A DNA stretch of 64,000 bases. It comes from Natronospirillum operosum. GTDB lineage: Bacteria > Pseudomonadota > Gammaproteobacteria > Pseudomonadales > Natronospirillaceae. The notes below the pieces were generated by a model. The model searched no databases, was not told the DNA's origin, and worked only from the letters and a program-made list of their open reading frames with translations. This document shows, one piece after another, positions 61,557 through 64,000 of the stretch (position 1 is the stretch's first letter; every line of letters starts with the position of its first letter). Location of the stretch: contig NZ_SRMF01000005.1 of the NCBI RefSeq assembly GCF_004768465.1, forward strand, positions 124,001 through 188,000, in the 5' to 3' direction. Position numbers and translations under genes: made by a program.

Positions 61557-62185
61557 AAAAGACCCTCCAGGGTTTCGAGAAAGTGGGCATGGTAAGCGCC
61601 TGGAGGCATCGCGTATTGAAAAAAACCGGCAGGGTGTAGGGCACGACCATAACCAGTCCGCCTCAAGCCTGAGCTTTATGGGAGAGGTGCGGTGATGCTG
61701 TAAAGGAACCCGCTCTGGCAGAAAAGCAGCATCAAAAAAACCCGGACGGTTTCACTTTTGGATAGACTTAAAACGGGGGGTAGGGTTAAGCAACGGACAT
61801 TACCAGGAATCAGTTGGATTAAACCCTGAGGGCAGATCACCGAGTCGCTATTTCAATTCATAACGCAAGTTGTGTTGCGTGAGTTGCTTGCAACCTACGC
61901 TGGGGTTCTTATGTTCTGGTTACCACCAAGGCTTCCGGTCTGCTGTAATCCCCATCCCATCCCATCCCATCCCATCCCGATTATCGCCGCGTAGCAGATC
62001 AGCGACAAACCAGATGAAAGCAGCGGTCCGGTCCAGTATGGTTTACGGGTTACAATCACTAGTCCGTGATGTGACGAATCCATATTTAACACAGCTTCTA
62101 CTACACCCATGTCGTCAAGGGCGGGCCCAAGGCTTTTGAAGCCGATGAGGATGCCTGATTTTCTGGATTCATTTGGCGTTATCTT
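61557..62185. other. Region between VOC and fetA genes
   Basis: A 629-bp spacer. I see no credible gene; several short frames on both strands lack family resemblance. It contains A- and G-rich runs near 61730-61790 and the (CCCAT)5 repeat at 61951-61975. The promoters of the VOC gene and of fetAB should lie at its ends. Confidence 0.45.
61951..61978. repeat. (CCCAT)5 pentanucleotide microsatellite
   Basis: Five uninterrupted copies of CCCAT (61951-61975) followed by CCC. Perfect short tandem repeats of this kind change copy number by slippage. It lies 210 bp upstream of the fetA start, outside any recognised gene. Confidence 0.9.
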
Positions 62186-62785
62186 ATGCTCTTGTTCAAG
62201 GACCTCACCACAGCTAACCTGACACCTCAGACCCGACAACTGGACAATGGTCGAATCGTCTGCCTGTCCGGCGCATCTGGCTCAGGCAAGAGCCTGCTTT
62301 TGCGAGCGCTGGCAGATCTGGATGCCCATGAAGGGGAGGTGTTTCTTGATGTCACTCTACAATCCGCTACGCCGGCACATCTCTGGCGCCAATGGGTCAG
62401 GCTGGTTCCAGCCGAAAGTCAGTGGTGGTCAGACTCTGTCCGTGATCATTTCGCCGAGTCGCCGGACCCTGCCGATCTGAACGCACTGCTGCTGCCGGAT
62501 ACGGCACTGGAGTGGCCAGTGAGCCGCCTGTCATCCGGTGAGAAGCAACGCCTGGCATTGCTGCGTGCCATCAGCACTGCTCCCAGGGCCTTGTTGCTGG
62601 ATGAACCCACCGCCAATCTGGACCAGACGGCACGACTTGCCGTCGAAGACTGGCTTATCATGAAAATCCGCGCTAATGACTGGCCAACACTCTGGGTCGC
62701 ACACGATGAAGACCAGATCCAGCGCGTCGCCGATCAACACTGGCAACTTGAGAGCGGCCAACTGATCGAGTTGGAGCCCGCCTGA
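62186..62785 (+). CDS. fetA: ABC exporter ATP-binding protein (FetA/YbbL-like)
   Basis: 199-aa single ABC domain: Walker A GASGSGKSLLLRAL (near 30), signature LSSGEKQRLALLRA (near 113), Walker B ALLLDEPTANLD (near 133) and the switch His in WVAHDED. Compact length and partner match FetA, which with FetB exports iron and protects E. coli against oxidative stress. The next gene starts 1 bp after its stop. Confidence 0.85.
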   Translation: MLLFKDLTTANLTPQTRQLDNGRIVCLSGASGSGKSLLLRALADLDAHEGEVFLDVTLQSATPAHLWRQWVRLVPAESQWWSDSVRDHFAESPDPADLNALLLPDTALEWPVSRLSSGEKQRLALLRAISTAPRALLLDEPTANLDQTARLAVEDWLIMKIRANDWPTLWVAHDEDQIQRVADQHWQLESGQLIELEPA

Positions 62786-62786
62786 T

Positions 62787-63599
62787 ATGGATTTGATCGA
62801 AATCTCCTATTTTGACCTGGGGCTGGCCGGCCTGCTGGTGATCCTGCTGGCAGCGGTTTCCTGGTGGGCCAGGTTGGGCATTGGTCACCGCTTGTTGATC
62901 GCCGCTGCGCGCACCATTATCCAGTTGTCGCTGATTGCGCTGGTTCTGGAGGCTCTGTTCGCCGCAGACGGGTTTTTCTGGATCGCCTTGATGGCTACCG
63001 TCATGGTGCTCATTGCTGGTCGTGAGGTGGCCAGCCGCCAGGAACGACGGTTTATCCGGGGCCAATCATTCGCCATTGGCACATTGTCCATATTCTTGTC
63101 CGGTTTTAGCGTGACGGTGTTCGCGCTGCTGGTGATTATCGGCCCAGACCCCTGGTATTCGCCACAATACGCCATTCCACTGTTGGGCATGATGTTGGGC
63201 AATACCATGACCGGAGTCGCTGTCAGTCTGGACCGACTGACGCAATCGGCTTGGGACCATCGCGCCGTTATCGAAAATCGCCTGATGCTCGGCGAGACTT
63301 GGCAGAGCGCCATTGGCCATCTTCGGCGCGACGCCATGCGCAGCGGCATGATCCCGACCATCAATGCCATGGCCACGGCCGGTATCGTCAGCCTGCCCGG
63401 CATGATGACCGGTCAGATACTCTCAGGTACGACACCGGCTTTGGCAGTGCGCTATCAGATCCTGATCATGCTGGCCATTGCAGTGGGCACGGGGTTCGGG
63501 ACGATGGCCGGTGTTCTGATTGCCAGTCGGAACTTGTTTGACGGGCGGCAGCGTTTGCGTCTGGACCGTTTGCAGACGCCCAATGGAAGCAAATGGTAG
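62787..63599 (+). CDS. fetB: ABC exporter permease (FetB/YbbM-like, UPF0014)
   Basis: 270-aa membrane protein with about seven hydrophobic segments and the UPF0014 phrases ARTIIQLSLIALVLEALF (near 35), PLLGMMLGNTMTGVAVSLDR (near 130) and GIVSLPGMMTGQILSGTTP (near 197). Forms the membrane half of the FetAB iron exporter with the preceding ATPase. Other metals are possible substrates. Confidence 0.88.
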   Translation: MDLIEISYFDLGLAGLLVILLAAVSWWARLGIGHRLLIAAARTIIQLSLIALVLEALFAADGFFWIALMATVMVLIAGREVASRQERRFIRGQSFAIGTLSIFLSGFSVTVFALLVIIGPDPWYSPQYAIPLLGMMLGNTMTGVAVSLDRLTQSAWDHRAVIENRLMLGETWQSAIGHLRRDAMRSGMIPTINAMATAGIVSLPGMMTGQILSGTTPALAVRYQILIMLAIAVGTGFGTMAGVLIASRNLFDGRQRLRLDRLQTPNGSKW

Positions 63600-64000
63600 C
63601 CCGAACTGCGTTTGTTGGCCTTGAATGGCACTCGCCAACACTGGATGGAATATTGGGTTCCATATATGTCGCAACTAGAAGTTTCGAATTTTAGCTAAAT
63701 CGGACTCCTGCGAAATAGCTGAAACGCAGCTATGGTGTGGTCTATCGATAGTATTGCTTCGCGGGTGAGTGCTTTATTTTCTGAACTGGCGGACATCTTT
63801 ACAAAGATTGCGACCATAAAGTGTCCGCCCATTGCGCTCATAACTTGTCCGCCTTGGTCTGAGTTTTATCGCGAGTCTCGGTGAGCCTCCAAAACACGCT
63901 GTTAAGGCGGTAAAGCAGCTTCAAGAGAAGCCGGATTTTCCAACTCTAGCTGGACCTAAAGCAGGGTTGGGGTCAATGGGTGTCTAACTACTCACCACCG
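63600..64000. other. Right-edge region with mobile-element-like repeats
   Basis: No intact gene is visible in the last 400 bp. GGCGGACA (63788-63795) is followed by inverted copies TGTCCGCC at 63822-63829 and 63846-63853, plus ATCTTT-AC-AAAGAT (63795-63808). Multiple subterminal copies of such a motif are found at the ends of some insertion sequences, for example IS21-type. From about 63873 one plus-strand frame reads SFIASLGEPPKHAVKAV and stops at 63987, possibly the end of a decayed gene. Confidence 0.3.

Noticed and set aside
61895-62239. 114-residue minus-strand frame crossing the CCCAT repeat
   Set aside because: The repeat gives GMGWD-like low complexity, the frame overlaps the fetA start, and no domain is recognised.

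Overview
The window is GC-rich, densely packed bacterial DNA. Its gene content (RbsD/RbsA/RbsC, DbpA, MgtE, FetAB-like exporter, many LysR/DeoR/SorC regulators, Tat-exported lipoprotein, methyl-accepting chemotaxis protein) points to a motile, heterotrophic, Gram-negative gammaproteobacterium, perhaps a marine or saline Oceanospirillales-type organism. That placement is inferred from protein resemblance alone. No rRNA, tRNA or CRISPR array was seen, and only weak hints of insertion-sequence remnants.

Layout, left to right. (1) 1-2.6 kb: the start of a ribose operon (rbsD-rbsA-rbsC, minus strand; rbsC runs off the left edge) behind a perfect 18-bp LacI-type operator. (2) 2.7-10.6 kb: single genes and small sets: a large lipoprotein with Ig-like and calcium-loop-like segments, a LysR regulator, a Tat lipoprotein nitroreductase with a small membrane partner, and an MFS transporter/GST pair divergent from its own LysR regulator. 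(3) 10.6-14.3 kb: a metal/metalloid unit: MerR sensor, classic 19-bp-spacer MerR promoter, PF03773-type permease and a full tandem ArsA ATPase, without arsB, acr3, arsD or arsR. (4) 14.3-16.9 kb: a single-chain PheRS-like protein, then a MerR regulator divergent from an alpha/beta hydrolase. (5) 16.9-23.1 kb: a five-gene catabolic operon (aminotransferase, two CoA-transferase subunits, M20 deacylase, thiolase) with a divergent LysR regulator. (6) 23.2-31.5 kb: six tightly linked genes for large proteins with no recognised enzyme (TPR protein, DUF1266-like protein, two helical proteins, a beta-rich protein and a small protein). This is the best candidate for an undescribed system. (7) 31.7-37.2 kb: AraC/GyrI-like regulator, bacterial Popeye-type membrane protein next to DbpA helicase, adenine deaminase, alpha/beta-hydrolase-OsmC fusion.

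(8) 37.2-57.9 kb is one large functional island for erythritol use. It encodes a sugar ABC transporter with a DUF2291 partner (import), EryA kinase, EryB dehydrogenase, EryC, EryH (TPI-like) and EryI (RpiB-like), which together would give D-erythrose 4-phosphate. Beside these sit a class II aldolase, transketolase and a class I FBPase, which could carry erythrose 4-phosphate through sedoheptulose bisphosphate into the pentose and hexose phosphate pools. Two SorC and two DeoR regulators and a chemoreceptor complete it. An identical palindrome, TAACAT-AAAA-ATGTTA, lies in the transketolase/eryR and the transporter/eryD divergent promoters and ties the halves into one regulon.

(9) 57.9-64 kb: a decayed Na/Pi-cotransporter gene with a long structured leader, a short MgtE magnesium channel, an AraC regulator, a VOC protein, a (CCCAT)5 microsatellite, a FetAB-like exporter pair, and terminal repeats resembling a mobile-element end.

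All calls rest on reading protein sequence and motifs by eye; no database search was run.
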